DNA of 64,000 nt from Gimesia benthica (GTDB lineage Bacteria > Planctomycetota > Planctomycetia > Planctomycetales > Planctomycetaceae): NCBI RefSeq assembly GCF_009720525.1, contig NZ_CP043930.1, forward strand, positions 5,840,001 to 5,904,000, read 5' to 3'. The position numbers were made by a program, and so were the translations under genes. Shown here one piece after another: positions 36,585 to 45,275 of this stretch. The notes under the pieces were generated by a model. That model was given only the letters and a program-made list of their open reading frames with translations, ran no database searches and was not told where the DNA came from. Position 1 is the first letter of the stretch. The number at the start of each line of letters is the position of its first letter.

Positions 36585-39563
36585 ATGAAGGCCCCTGGAA
36601 AAAAGTCTAATTCCCGAGTCTGGTTAGTCTGGTCACTGGTCCTGACGGGACTCTTTTGCCTGCAGGGACGTCTGCAGGCGCAGGATGCCCAGTACGGGAT
36701 CGAGAAACGGATTCCCTGGACGACTTCAAAGGTGCAGGGGAGCCCCGATCCCGCATTGCCTTACGAAACCGAGCGGGCCTTTCCCCAGTTGAAATTCAAT
36801 CAACCCCTGGTGGTCGCGACCGCGCCAGGTATGAAACGCTTTTTTGTTGCCGAGCGCAAGGGGAAGATCTTTTCCTTCGATTACCAGGATCAGGGGACTT
36901 CCGAAACCGAACTCTTTCTGGATCTCAAGCAACATGTCCCCGAACTGAATGAAATTTACGGGATGGCGTTTCATCCCCGCTTTGAAGAAAACGGATATGT
37001 TTATATCTGCTACGTTTTGAAGCCAGGCCTGCCCGAAGGGACGCGTGTCTCGCGGTTTAAGGTACAGGAGGCGAATCGGCTGCACTGCGATCCGGAATCG
37101 GAAGAGACTTTGATCGAGTGGCTGTCGGGCGGACACAACGGTGGCTGCCTGCGGTTTGGACCGGATGGCTATCTTTATATCTCAACTGGTGATGGCGGGC
37201 CCGCTTCACCGCCGGACATTCATAATGCCGGACAGGATGTGAGCAACCTGCTCTCCTGTGTGCTGCGAATCGACGTCGATCAACGCAGTCAGGATCTGCC
37301 TTATACGATTCCCGCGGATAATCCGTTCGTAAAACTGCCGAACGTGCGGCCTGAAATCTGGGCGTTCGGCTTTCGTAATCCGTGGAAGATGTGCTTCGAC
37401 CCGAAGAGTGGCGATTTATGGGTGGGCGATGTCGGCTGGGAACTGTGGGAACTCGTGTATCGCGTTGAAAAGGGTGGAAACTATGGCTGGAGTATCAAAG
37501 AAGGCCGCCAGCCGGTCAAGCCGGGGAATCAGCTGGGACCGACGCCCATTCTGCCACCCACGATTGCCCATTCGCATCGCGAAGCCCGTTCGATTACAGG
37601 GGGCTACTTTTATGGAGGCACGCGCCTGCCGGATCTGAAAGATACTTACATCTACGGCGACTATTCCACGGGAAAACTCTGGGGGTTGCGTTATGAAAAT
37701 CAGCGGGTCAACTGGCATCAGGAGCTGGCGAACTCGACGTTGAAAGTAACCGCCTTTGCCATCGATGATGCGGGCGAAGTTTACATCGTTGACATTGAAG
37801 GAGGCGCCTTTCATCGGCTGGCACCGATCAAGGAATCCGACCATAATCCGGATTTCCCGACCCGATTGAGCCAGACCGGTTTATTCGAATCAACCGAAAA
37901 ACATCAGGTGGCCGCGGGCGTGATTCCGTACGAAATCAATGCACCTGCCTGGGCTGACTACGCGACCTCAGAACGCTTCATCGCCTTGCCTCCTGATACC
38001 ACGATTGAAGTCGTGCAGAAACGGTTCTGGAATTTCCCCAAAGATACGGTGCTGGTGAAAACCATTTCGCTGGAGACCGAGCGGGGGAATCCGCAGACGG
38101 CCCTGCGGCTCGAAACACAGTTATTACACTTCAACGGGGCTCGCTGGCAGGGATATTCTTACCGCTGGAATGAGGATCAGACCGACGCGACGCTCGTTCC
38201 CTCTGAGGGTGACAGTATCAAGCTGGAGATTACTGATGCGGGGCATCCTGACGGAAAACTGAACTACGAGTGGCGGGTTTCCAGTCGGGCGGAGTGTGCG
38301 GTATGTCATACACCCTACCAGAATTATCTGTCAGTGCTTTCCTTCGAAGAAGCACAACTGAATCGGGAACGCAAATTTGGTGATATCGTCGACAATCAGT
38401 TGCGGGCTCTGGCGCACATCAAGGTGCTGCCTGAATCGGTATGGAATGAATCAAAGGGGACCAGGGCACATTATCTGGTGGATCCACACAACACCGCGGC
38501 AGCGTTGAACCTGCGGGCTCGTTCTTACCTGCATGCGAACTGCAGACACTGTCATCGCAATAACGGCGGAGGCGGATCAACGATTGAACTCGATGCCTCT
38601 TTCGATCTGGAAGCGATGAAAGCGGTAGGAGTGACACCCACCCAGGGGAAGTTTGAGATTCTCGGAGCAGAAGTGATTGCTCCGGGCGATCCATACCGAT
38701 CGGTGTTACTGTATCGCATGAGCAAACTGGGAAAAGGGCGGATGCCGTATTCGGGCTCATCGATTGTTGATGTCGAAGGGACCCGGTTAATTCAGGAATG
38801 GATCGAACGACTGCCTACGCGTCCGCATGAGTTGCAGTTCGAAATTTCGCGACAGCGGAACCGTCAGGTCCACCTGTTGGAGGACGCGGTACAGATTGAA
38901 GACCAGGAGTTTTCCGGACAGAAACTGCAGGAAGTCCTCGAAAATACCAGCGGAGGGCTGCTGCTGTTGAGTGCCCTGGATCGGAAACCGATGTCGGAGG
39001 ACACGCAGAATCAGATCGTACGATTGGCGACGCAGGGGGGGAATCCACTGGTACGCGATCTGTTCGAACGATTTCTGCCTGAGGATCAGCGGGTTAAACG
39101 GCTGGGGCAGAACATCGACCATCGGGCGCTGCTTTCATTGCCGGGCGATTCGCGGGAAGGGAAGCGACTGTTCATGGAGATGGCGGGACTGCAGTGCCGG
39201 AATTGTCATCGTGTGCATCAGCATGGAAAAGAGCTCGGCCCTGACCTGACCCAGATTGGCAAGAAACTTTCACGGCAGGAGCTGCTGGAGAATATTATTG
39301 AACCATCGAAAAAAATCGATGAGAAATATTTTACCTGCGTGGTCGAGCTGCGTTCGGGCAAGGTGGTCAGTGGTCTGCTGGTCCGTAGAGACGATGTGGG
39401 CGTGGTGTTGAAAGATGCCAAAAACGAACTTGTGGAGATCCCGGTTCAGGATGTGGAAACTGTGGTGATGCAGAAGAAATCGTTGATGCCCGATCAGTTG
39501 CTCCGCGACCTGACAGCCGAGCAGGCCGCTCATCTGCTGGCATATCTCGAATCATTGAAATAA
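36585..39563 (+). CDS. Exported glucose/sorbosone dehydrogenase-type propeller with three c-type heme motifs
   Basis: 992 residues with a signal peptide (SLVLTGLFCLQGRLQA). The N-terminal 400 residues are a GSDH-type beta-propeller: MAFHPRFEENGYVYICYV, SGGHNGGCLRFGPDGYLYIS and FGFRNPWKMCFD. A linker domain follows, then heme motifs CAVCH (about 570), CRHCH (652) and CRNCH (870). The last 140 residues match the planctomycete putative heme-binding domain (TIGR02603 type): GKRLFMEMAGLQCRNCHRVH ... GKELGPDLTQIGKKLS. Likely periplasmic sugar or polyol oxidation coupled to cytochromes. ATG 36585 gives the signal peptide; a longer frame is rejected. Confidence 0.88.
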   Translation: MKAPGKKSNSRVWLVWSLVLTGLFCLQGRLQAQDAQYGIEKRIPWTTSKVQGSPDPALPYETERAFPQLKFNQPLVVATAPGMKRFFVAERKGKIFSFDYQDQGTSETELFLDLKQHVPELNEIYGMAFHPRFEENGYVYICYVLKPGLPEGTRVSRFKVQEANRLHCDPESEETLIEWLSGGHNGGCLRFGPDGYLYISTGDGGPASPPDIHNAGQDVSNLLSCVLRIDVDQRSQDLPYTIPADNPFVKLPNVRPEIWAFGFRNPWKMCFDPKSGDLWVGDVGWELWELVYRVEKGGNYGWSIKEGRQPVKPGNQLGPTPILPPTIAHSHREARSITGGYFYGGTRLPDLKDTYIYGDYSTGKLWGLRYENQRVNWHQELANSTLKVTAFAIDDAGEVYIVDIEGGAFHRLAPIKESDHNPDFPTRLSQTGLFESTEKHQVAAGVIPYEINAPAWADYATSERFIALPPDTTIEVVQKRFWNFPKDTVLVKTISLETERGNPQTALRLETQLLHFNGARWQGYSYRWNEDQTDATLVPSEGDSIKLEITDAGHPDGKLNYEWRVSSRAECAVCHTPYQNYLSVLSFEEAQLNRERKFGDIVDNQLRALAHIKVLPESVWNESKGTRAHYLVDPHNTAAALNLRARSYLHANCRHCHRNNGGGGSTIELDASFDLEAMKAVGVTPTQGKFEILGAEVIAPGDPYRSVLLYRMSKLGKGRMPYSGSSIVDVEGTRLIQEWIERLPTRPHELQFEISRQRNRQVHLLEDAVQIEDQEFSGQKLQEVLENTSGGLLLLSALDRKPMSEDTQNQIVRLATQGGNPLVRDLFERFLPEDQRVKRLGQNIDHRALLSLPGDSREGKRLFMEMAGLQCRNCHRVHQHGKELGPDLTQIGKKLSRQELLENIIEPSKKIDEKYFTCVVELRSGKVVSGLLVRRDDVGVVLKDAKNELVEIPVQDVETVVMQKKSLMPDQLLRDLTAEQAAHLLAYLESLK

Positions 39564-39753
39564 CCGGTTCTCGCCCCTCACGAATGCGGTTTCCTGCTGG
39601 AAAACAGTCTGGTCTTTGGGCTGAATATCCTTATAATTGGAATTGACGCTCCTGAGTTCCCACCCAACGTTTGCGCCTCAATCAGACGGAAGAACGAACG
39701 CCTTCCCCGTTCGTCCCGATTCTATAAACCCAGACATAATATTGAGTTGAGAC

Positions 39754-40782
39754 ATGGCAATACAATTTGATTGTCCGTACTGTACTTCCACGTTAAAAGT
39801 TCCCGATGCTTCCGCAGGCAAACAGGGGGATTGCCCCCGTTGCGGCACGAAGCTTGTGATTCCCAATCCATTCGCCATGAGCGAGCAGGCTGCCCCTGCC
39901 GCCCAGGAAACGCAGGCGGTTTCTCAAACGCAGGCCCCCGCTATGGATGCACCGGCTGGAGCATCACAGGAAGCCGCACCACCGGCAGGTGATTCGGTTG
40001 CGGTTCAACAACGACCTTTATCGACGGCGACAGCCCAGTATCTGCGGAAACGACGCAGGTCGAACGTGGGGCCCATTCTACTGATCATTCTCTGCTTCGG
40101 GCTGATGCTCGGCTCAGCCGGCTATTTCTATTACACCTATGGTCCACGGCTGGAAGGGAATCTTGTCGGAGCCCGGCTGAGTCCGGAAGATGCGAGCCTG
40201 GAGCAACTGCAGAAAACATCGGATCTGGGACTGTCTGAGGATGTGATCCAGGCGGTGAATAACAGTTTCAAAGAGACGCCGCGTCGGGTACAGAGCGATC
40301 TGATGGAGATGACGTTCTTTGGTCCGGAACAGGGTGGTTTGAAAGTTCGTCTGAAGCCGGGCGCGAAAACGGAAATCGTTCGCGTCGATTTAACGGGCGA
40401 TCCGGCGCTGCTGGAATACATCAAGCAGCATGGCACGCAACTCGATCAGCCACGTTACACAGAATTGCAGAGTCAGCTCGCGGCTTTTTATACGGACTGG
40501 AATCGCTTCCTGCAGGAAGGCGGACCGATGCCGGACCTGATCAACTATCGAAACACAATCGGGTTGAACTCGTTGATCGGCGGACTGGGTTATCATATGG
40601 AAGCCCGCGTTAATAATCGGGTTTTTCCCTGCGTGCATGATGACTATGACGGGGGGCTGTACTTCCTGGTGCCGAAAGGAACACTGCAGTTCGAAATTCT
40701 GGGGAGCCAGATGGAGAATGGCTGGACGAAGTTCCCTGGCAAATACACGGTCCAGGTGACTCAGGAATACCAGGGGCATTGA
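39754..40782 (+). CDS. Zinc-ribbon single-pass membrane protein
   Basis: 342 residues. The first 45 residues form a zinc ribbon with CPYCTSTLKVPDASAGKQG and CPRCG. An Ala/Gln/Pro-rich linker and a membrane helix (about 108-128, ILLIILCFGLMLGSAGYFYY) follow, then a soluble domain of about 210 residues that I do not recognise. The ribbon-linker-helix plan is frequent in planctomycetes, and the C-terminal domain is presumably outside the cytoplasm. It is convergent with hemW, 11 bases apart. Confidence 0.8.
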   Translation: MAIQFDCPYCTSTLKVPDASAGKQGDCPRCGTKLVIPNPFAMSEQAAPAAQETQAVSQTQAPAMDAPAGASQEAAPPAGDSVAVQQRPLSTATAQYLRKRRRSNVGPILLIILCFGLMLGSAGYFYYTYGPRLEGNLVGARLSPEDASLEQLQKTSDLGLSEDVIQAVNNSFKETPRRVQSDLMEMTFFGPEQGGLKVRLKPGAKTEIVRVDLTGDPALLEYIKQHGTQLDQPRYTELQSQLAAFYTDWNRFLQEGGPMPDLINYRNTIGLNSLIGGLGYHMEARVNNRVFPCVHDDYDGGLYFLVPKGTLQFEILGSQMENGWTKFPGKYTVQVTQEYQGH

Positions 40783-40793
40783 GTCTCGCGTGA

Positions 40794-41927
40794 TCAGAGA
40801 AAATCGACGACTACAGAATCGGCAAGCAGGCAGCCGGACTGGGTGAGCCGCAGGTGGGTTTCGGTCTGTTCCAGTAGTCCCGCAGCGATATTACTCTCAA
40901 TCGCGGATTCCGCCAGTTCCGGAATTGAGAAACCGTAGCGGGACGCGAACTCAGCGAGATCGATGCCAACGCGACGGCGGAGGCCGAAGATGATTGCCTC
41001 GCGGGCGCGGGATTCGGGATCGAGTTCTTCCTGTTCCGCGATCGGAGACTCGCCGGCGGCGACATGCTTGAGCCAGGTAGTGACACTGCGGTGATTCTGG
41101 CGGCGAACACCATTCAGGTAACTGGCTGCACCGGGGCCAAATCCGTAGTAGGGATAACCGGTCCAGTAGACTTCATTGTGGCGACATTCAAACCCCGGGC
41201 GGGCGAAGTTCGAAATCTCGTAATGTTGCAGTCCCCGTGAACCCAGATAGTCCAGGGAAAATTCATACATGCTGCCGGCCAGGTCATCCGCGGGTAAATC
41301 GAAGAGCCCCGACTGCTGGCGACTCCAGAACGAAGTTCCCTTCTCGATGGTCAGGCCGTAGGTCGAGAGGTGGGGAATTCCGAGACCGACGGCATCGGCC
41401 AGGGAGGACTCCCAGTCCGACAGGCTTTGACCAGGGACCGCGAAGATCAGATCGAGGCTGGTATTGGGAATGCGGGCCTGCAGGTTCTGCACGATTTCGA
41501 AGATCTGCTCGGGTTGATGATCCCGCTCCAGGAAGGTGAGTATCTCGGAGTGAAAGGACTGGACGCCGAGGCTGACCCGGTTGACGCCACGCTGGTTGAG
41601 AAAGTCGATTTTCTCAATGCTCAGATTCAGTGGATTGGCTTCAATGCTGAATTCGCAATCGTCCGCCAGACGAAACCGGTCGAAGAGGGCGGAAAAGAGT
41701 CGTCTCAGTTGTTCAATGCTGAGATGAGTGGGAGTGCCCCCTCCCAGAAAGAGGGTCTGCAGTTCGGTGCCCGGTTCGACCGTCGCGAGCTGTTGTTTCA
41801 TGGCAGCCAGATAGTCGTCGATCAGGTGGTCCTTGCGGGCAACGAGCGTAAAGTCACAGTAGCCGCAGCGGTGCTGGCAGAAAGGGACGTGTATGTACGC
41901 AGAGGATGGTGTTTCCGGGTTAGTCAC
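40794..41927 (-). CDS. hemW: HemW-type radical SAM heme chaperone
   Basis: 377 residues from GTG 41927, the normal HemW length. YIHVPFCQHRCGYCDFTLVA contains CxxxCxxCxF, followed by LFLGGGTPTHLS, RVSLGVQSFHSEIL and YGLTIEKGTSF, and HYEISNFARPGFECRHN typical of HemW. It acts in heme delivery to respiratory enzymes rather than in coproporphyrinogen oxidation. The start sits 20 bases after the upstream gene stop; a longer frame that overlaps that gene lacks family sequence and is rejected. Confidence 0.92.
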   Translation of the reverse strand: MTNPETPSSAYIHVPFCQHRCGYCDFTLVARKDHLIDDYLAAMKQQLATVEPGTELQTLFLGGGTPTHLSIEQLRRLFSALFDRFRLADDCEFSIEANPLNLSIEKIDFLNQRGVNRVSLGVQSFHSEILTFLERDHQPEQIFEIVQNLQARIPNTSLDLIFAVPGQSLSDWESSLADAVGLGIPHLSTYGLTIEKGTSFWSRQQSGLFDLPADDLAGSMYEFSLDYLGSRGLQHYEISNFARPGFECRHNEVYWTGYPYYGFGPGAASYLNGVRRQNHRSVTTWLKHVAAGESPIAEQEELDPESRAREAIIFGLRRRVGIDLAEFASRYGFSIPELAESAIESNIAAGLLEQTETHLRLTQSGCLLADSVVVDFL

Positions 41928-41947
41928 AGCAGCAGATCCGCAGGCTG

Positions 41948-43405
41948 TCAGGGTGTCTCTTCGTCTGTGGAAGAGAGAAGTTCGCTGACGGGTGCATCGC
42001 TGAAGCTCAAGGCAGCCAGGACATGAGCCAGCGTCAAAATGGCATCGCAGGTGGGGACGGTTTCCCGAAACCAATGATATCCGCTGTGATCGGCAGCGTA
42101 AACGGCCCTGAGTTGCTGCATCTGAAAATAGCTGTCTGCCAGCGTTCCCCGGTGTGTATGCAGGTTCCAGTCTGCAGGGAGCTCTGTCTGCTGTTCCCGG
42201 CTGATCTGATCGAGCACGAAGACGGCCTCCGACTGTTCGGCGGCCAGGGCCTGCATCAGCAATCGGGTGACGGCGTGATTGGGAAGCAGTTCACCTGTCT
42301 CGCTGAAGAACGCGGTCTGGCGGCTGTCGTCGTCGATCAGCAGACCCAGGTCGCAGTTGTGGGTTTCGAGGTACTGCTGCATTTTGCGGACGTCTGAATC
42401 GTCGGGATCGAGCAGGTTCCGTTTCTGATGTGGAATGTCGACCCAGGAGAGCTGGCAGGGGAGCTTATCGAACAGGGAATCGAGGGTTTCCCGGACCAGT
42501 CTGAGGGAACAGGCGACAGCGATTTTCAAAGGTCGCAGGGCGTGAAAGTGTTTCAGGAACTGGCTGCGGTATGTTTCCATGGGGTGGAACGTACGCTGAG
42601 AACCGGGCTGTCGTGATGCGCGACCGTAACCCTGTTCGGCGATCTCCTGGATGCGTTCGAGGTGGAATCCCCGGGAGACAGGCTGTGACTGTTCAAGTAG
42701 AAATTCGAGTCCGGTACTGGACGGACCACAGTGGGAACCGGTGACCATGATGGCGCCCTGTGCCTGCAGATGCGAGGTGGCATATGCGAGGATTGCAGGC
42801 ACCGTGAGACCCAGATCGATCACCCGGCAGCCGTTTCGGCGAAGTGCGCCTGCAACGCCGGTAATGATGTCTGGTGACGAAGGTCGTTCATCGAACCCAA
42901 TGACAACACAGGGGCCGCGACTCTTTTCGGGCCGAGGTTGTTCCCTGGAGGGAGTACTCGATCTTGGGGAGCGGGCGGTTTTGGAATCCGGGGCTAACCC
43001 TTTCAGCGGGAGGCTCTCCCAGAGCAGGTGCGAGAAGGCGCCGGCGAGGTGAGCGGCCTGTGTGCGGTCGATCTGATTTAGATAAACGCCGCGCACTCCT
43101 TCGGTCGTAAACAGGTCGGGAGTGGTGCCTCGTGCCTGTTGTGTCTGATGCAGGCGTTTAACCGTCTGCGGAGAAAGGTTTCCGGTGATCTGGTTGTGAG
43201 GACAGTCCCGGCACTTGGGATAAAAGGCAGCCAGACGCGAAAGGTGAATCGCTTTGGAGATCGGATATTTCTCGCCGGGGCACTGAAAGAACAGTTCTGC
43301 CTGCTGCAGGAGTTTGGGGAGCGGTGGTTGCGCATGCGCCTGGTGCAGCAGGTGAGAAGACTGGCTCGATGCCTGTTCAAATTGATCTGCCGGATCCTCG
43401 GAAAT
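41948..43405 (-). CDS. Phosphohexomutase-like protein with degenerate active site (start unclear)
   Basis: Coding-like sequence runs from an in-frame TAA at 43429 down to 41948 (up to 492 codons), well beyond the GTG at 43096. No ATG, GTG or TTG is available in frame there; the stated end (ATT 43405) is a placeholder. A TTG at 43434 would fit if one G is missing in the G4 run at 43415-43418, giving 495 residues. The N-terminal 110 residues contain a Cys set (FQCPGEKYP and CRDCPHNQ) and end in LFTTEGVRGVYLN. The rest is phosphomannomutase-like: catalytic-Ser loop TGSHCGPSSTG (normally TASHNP), metal loop IDDDSRQ (normally DGDGDR) and ADHSGYHWF. The usual C-terminal phosphate-binding domain is absent. 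Catalysis is doubtful. Confidence 0.65.
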   Translation of the reverse strand: MSEDPADQFEQASSQSSHLLHQAHAQPPLPKLLQQAELFFQCPGEKYPISKAIHLSRLAAFYPKCRDCPHNQITGNLSPQTVKRLHQTQQARGTTPDLFTTEGVRGVYLNQIDRTQAAHLAGAFSHLLWESLPLKGLAPDSKTARSPRSSTPSREQPRPEKSRGPCVVIGFDERPSSPDIITGVAGALRRNGCRVIDLGLTVPAILAYATSHLQAQGAIMVTGSHCGPSSTGLEFLLEQSQPVSRGFHLERIQEIAEQGYGRASRQPGSQRTFHPMETYRSQFLKHFHALRPLKIAVACSLRLVRETLDSLFDKLPCQLSWVDIPHQKRNLLDPDDSDVRKMQQYLETHNCDLGLLIDDDSRQTAFFSETGELLPNHAVTRLLMQALAAEQSEAVFVLDQISREQQTELPADWNLHTHRGTLADSYFQMQQLRAVYAADHSGYHWFRETVPTCDAILTLAHVLAALSFSDAPVSELLSSTDEETP

Positions 43406-43584
43406 CGGTCTGTTCCCCGCCTGGTTTTACTCAAAATGCAGGAACCGGTGCCGGGGGCACTCGAAATTCGCTGCTAAATGGAGTGTAATAGATTTCGTTA
43501 ATACTCTGGAATGATTTTCAATATTGCCACTCCAGAAGTGTGAATGTATGTGATCCCGCGGTTTCCGGTCAATAAGAGTTAGCG

Positions 43585-44600
43585 ATGCCCCTGCATGTCA
43601 CCGAGTTTCTGTTAAGCCCGAGCAGCACACGCTGGGACCGATTGTGGTCCTCCACGGTGATGATCGGTACATGAAACAGGAAGCGATTCATGCGATCGAG
43701 CCGATTGTGCTCGGAGAGGAAGAAGACACCAGCATCACGCGTTTCGACGGGAAGCGGCTGGAAAAAGAGCTCCCCCCATCCACCCTGTTTGACGAGCTGA
43801 AAACCGTCTCTATGTGGGGCGATCAGCGGCTGGTGATCGTTGATGATGCAGAGAAGTTTGTCTCTGCATTCCGCTCGCGCCTGGAAAAATACCTGGAAGC
43901 ACCTTCGAAGAGTTCGCTGCTGATTCTGGACGTCAAATCGTGGAATAAGTCGACTAAACTCGCCAAGACAGTCGCGAAGATCGGTCTGGATCTGGAATGC
44001 AAGGAGCTCAAGGGGAGCCAACTGGCAAAATGGATTGCAGATACTGCAGAACAGGTCCATCAGAAACAGATTTCGCGAGAAGCTTCGCTGCTGCTGGTCG
44101 AACTCGTGGGAACCCATTGTGGACAGATTCATCAGGAACTCTCCAAGCTCGCCACCTTTGTGGGAGAGGCGGCACGCATTAGTCCAGATGACATTCGCGC
44201 GGTTGTCGGAGGCTGGAAAGCAGAGACGACCTGGGCGATGACCGACGCCGTTCGAGACGGAAATGTCGGAGCAGCTTTGAAATACCTGGATAATCTGCTG
44301 GTGGCCGGCGAGGCGCCACAGAAAATCCTGGGGGGGCTCAACTTCGTTTGGCGCAAGTACTTTAAGGCCACGCAACTGGCGGTGCAGGGGACCCCGTTGA
44401 GACAGGCGCTTAAAGAGTCGGGAGTCTTCCCGCGGGACATCGATTCGTCTGACCGTTACCTGCGAAGACTGACCCGGCAGAGGGCGGAAAAAATCGGTCA
44501 ATGGCTGCTGGACGCCGATTTAAATCTGAAAGGTAACAGCCGCCTGGACCCCCGGCTGGAACTCGAGCAACTGCTGTTTCTGCTCAGTGGCTGTGCCTGA
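43585..44600 (+). pseudogene. holA: DNA polymerase III delta subunit (HolA), broken by a one-base frameshift
   Basis: The main frame from 43644 encodes HolA: VVLHGDDRYMKQEAI, LVIVDDAEKFV, SLLILDVKSWNKSTKLAK, GTHCGQIHQELSKLA and the C-terminal LEQLLFLLSGCA. The real start is ATG 43585 in another frame (MPLHVTEFLL); adding one A at 43614-43615 (TTAAGCCC to TTAAAGCCC) joins them as LLKPEQHTLGPIVVLHGDD, about 338 residues in total. Delta loads the beta clamp and is essential, so the break is almost certainly an error. A GTG start at 43644 would truncate the first beta strand. Confidence 0.85.
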
Positions 44601-44837
44601 GTTTTTCGAGTAAAAAGGGTACTGACAGGCACTTGACGCATGCTCGCCTCTTCTTAAACTTCCTTACAAAAATCTGATTTCTCCCGGAAATGAATCTTGC
44701 CTGGAATATTCAGCGGGGGTATAACACTACGTTACTAAGGTTTTTGCGAAGCTCATTAACGCTGTTGGAACCTGGCAGCGACTGACAAAGTTTCGTACAT
44801 ATTCTATTGGGATCGCAGACGCACATTGAGGTGAAGC

Positions 44838-45260
44838 ATGTCGTCCGAACTCTTGGATCCGTCTACGGCATCCAGCATCTATGAGGAAGCTCCTCTAGAA
44901 GCGGAACGCCACAAATGGATCGAAAGCCAAAAGAATGGCTTTGATCTGGGTACGCTTGCTATTTCTGACTGGTATGCAAATCATTGGTATTACTTTTGCA
45001 TCGGGAAGAAAATTGAGCATCTTTTGGGAAATCGATGCTGGCAAGAATTCAGTGATACCCGTTTCGGTTTTTTGAAGTCTCTTGAACTGGAGAATGATCT
45101 GCTGGCAGATCGGATTCTGGATCGAATCTTCTGGCTGCGGATGGAGAATCTGGACATTATTATCTGGGCCAGAGAGTGGAATCTGCCCATGGAGCGTGTA
45201 CTTGAAATCTTGAAAATGATCGATATCAACTCTGCACGACTCGAGCCGGTACTGTCCTGA
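44838..45260 (+). CDS. Small conserved-looking protein of unknown function
   Basis: 140 residues, rich in Trp, Leu and Glu (DWYANHWYYFCIGKKIEH, LDRIFWLRMENLDIII, WNLPMERVLEIL), with no signal peptide. ATG 44838 is preceded by TGAGGTGAAGC, a good ribosome site. It lies 15 bases before murJ and is probably cotranscribed. No family is recognised; the amphipathic helical pattern suggests a small helical bundle. Confidence 0.7.
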   Translation: MSSELLDPSTASSIYEEAPLEAERHKWIESQKNGFDLGTLAISDWYANHWYYFCIGKKIEHLLGNRCWQEFSDTRFGFLKSLELENDLLADRILDRIFWLRMENLDIIIWAREWNLPMERVLEILKMIDINSARLEPVLS

Positions 45261-45275
45261 TTTCTCATTTGAATT

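Noticed and set aside
43078-43434. A separate small gene with a TTG start upstream of the phosphohexomutase-like gene
   Set aside because: The frame one base over is much more protein-like and runs straight into the mutase-like gene; only the first few codons of this frame may be real if a base is missing.
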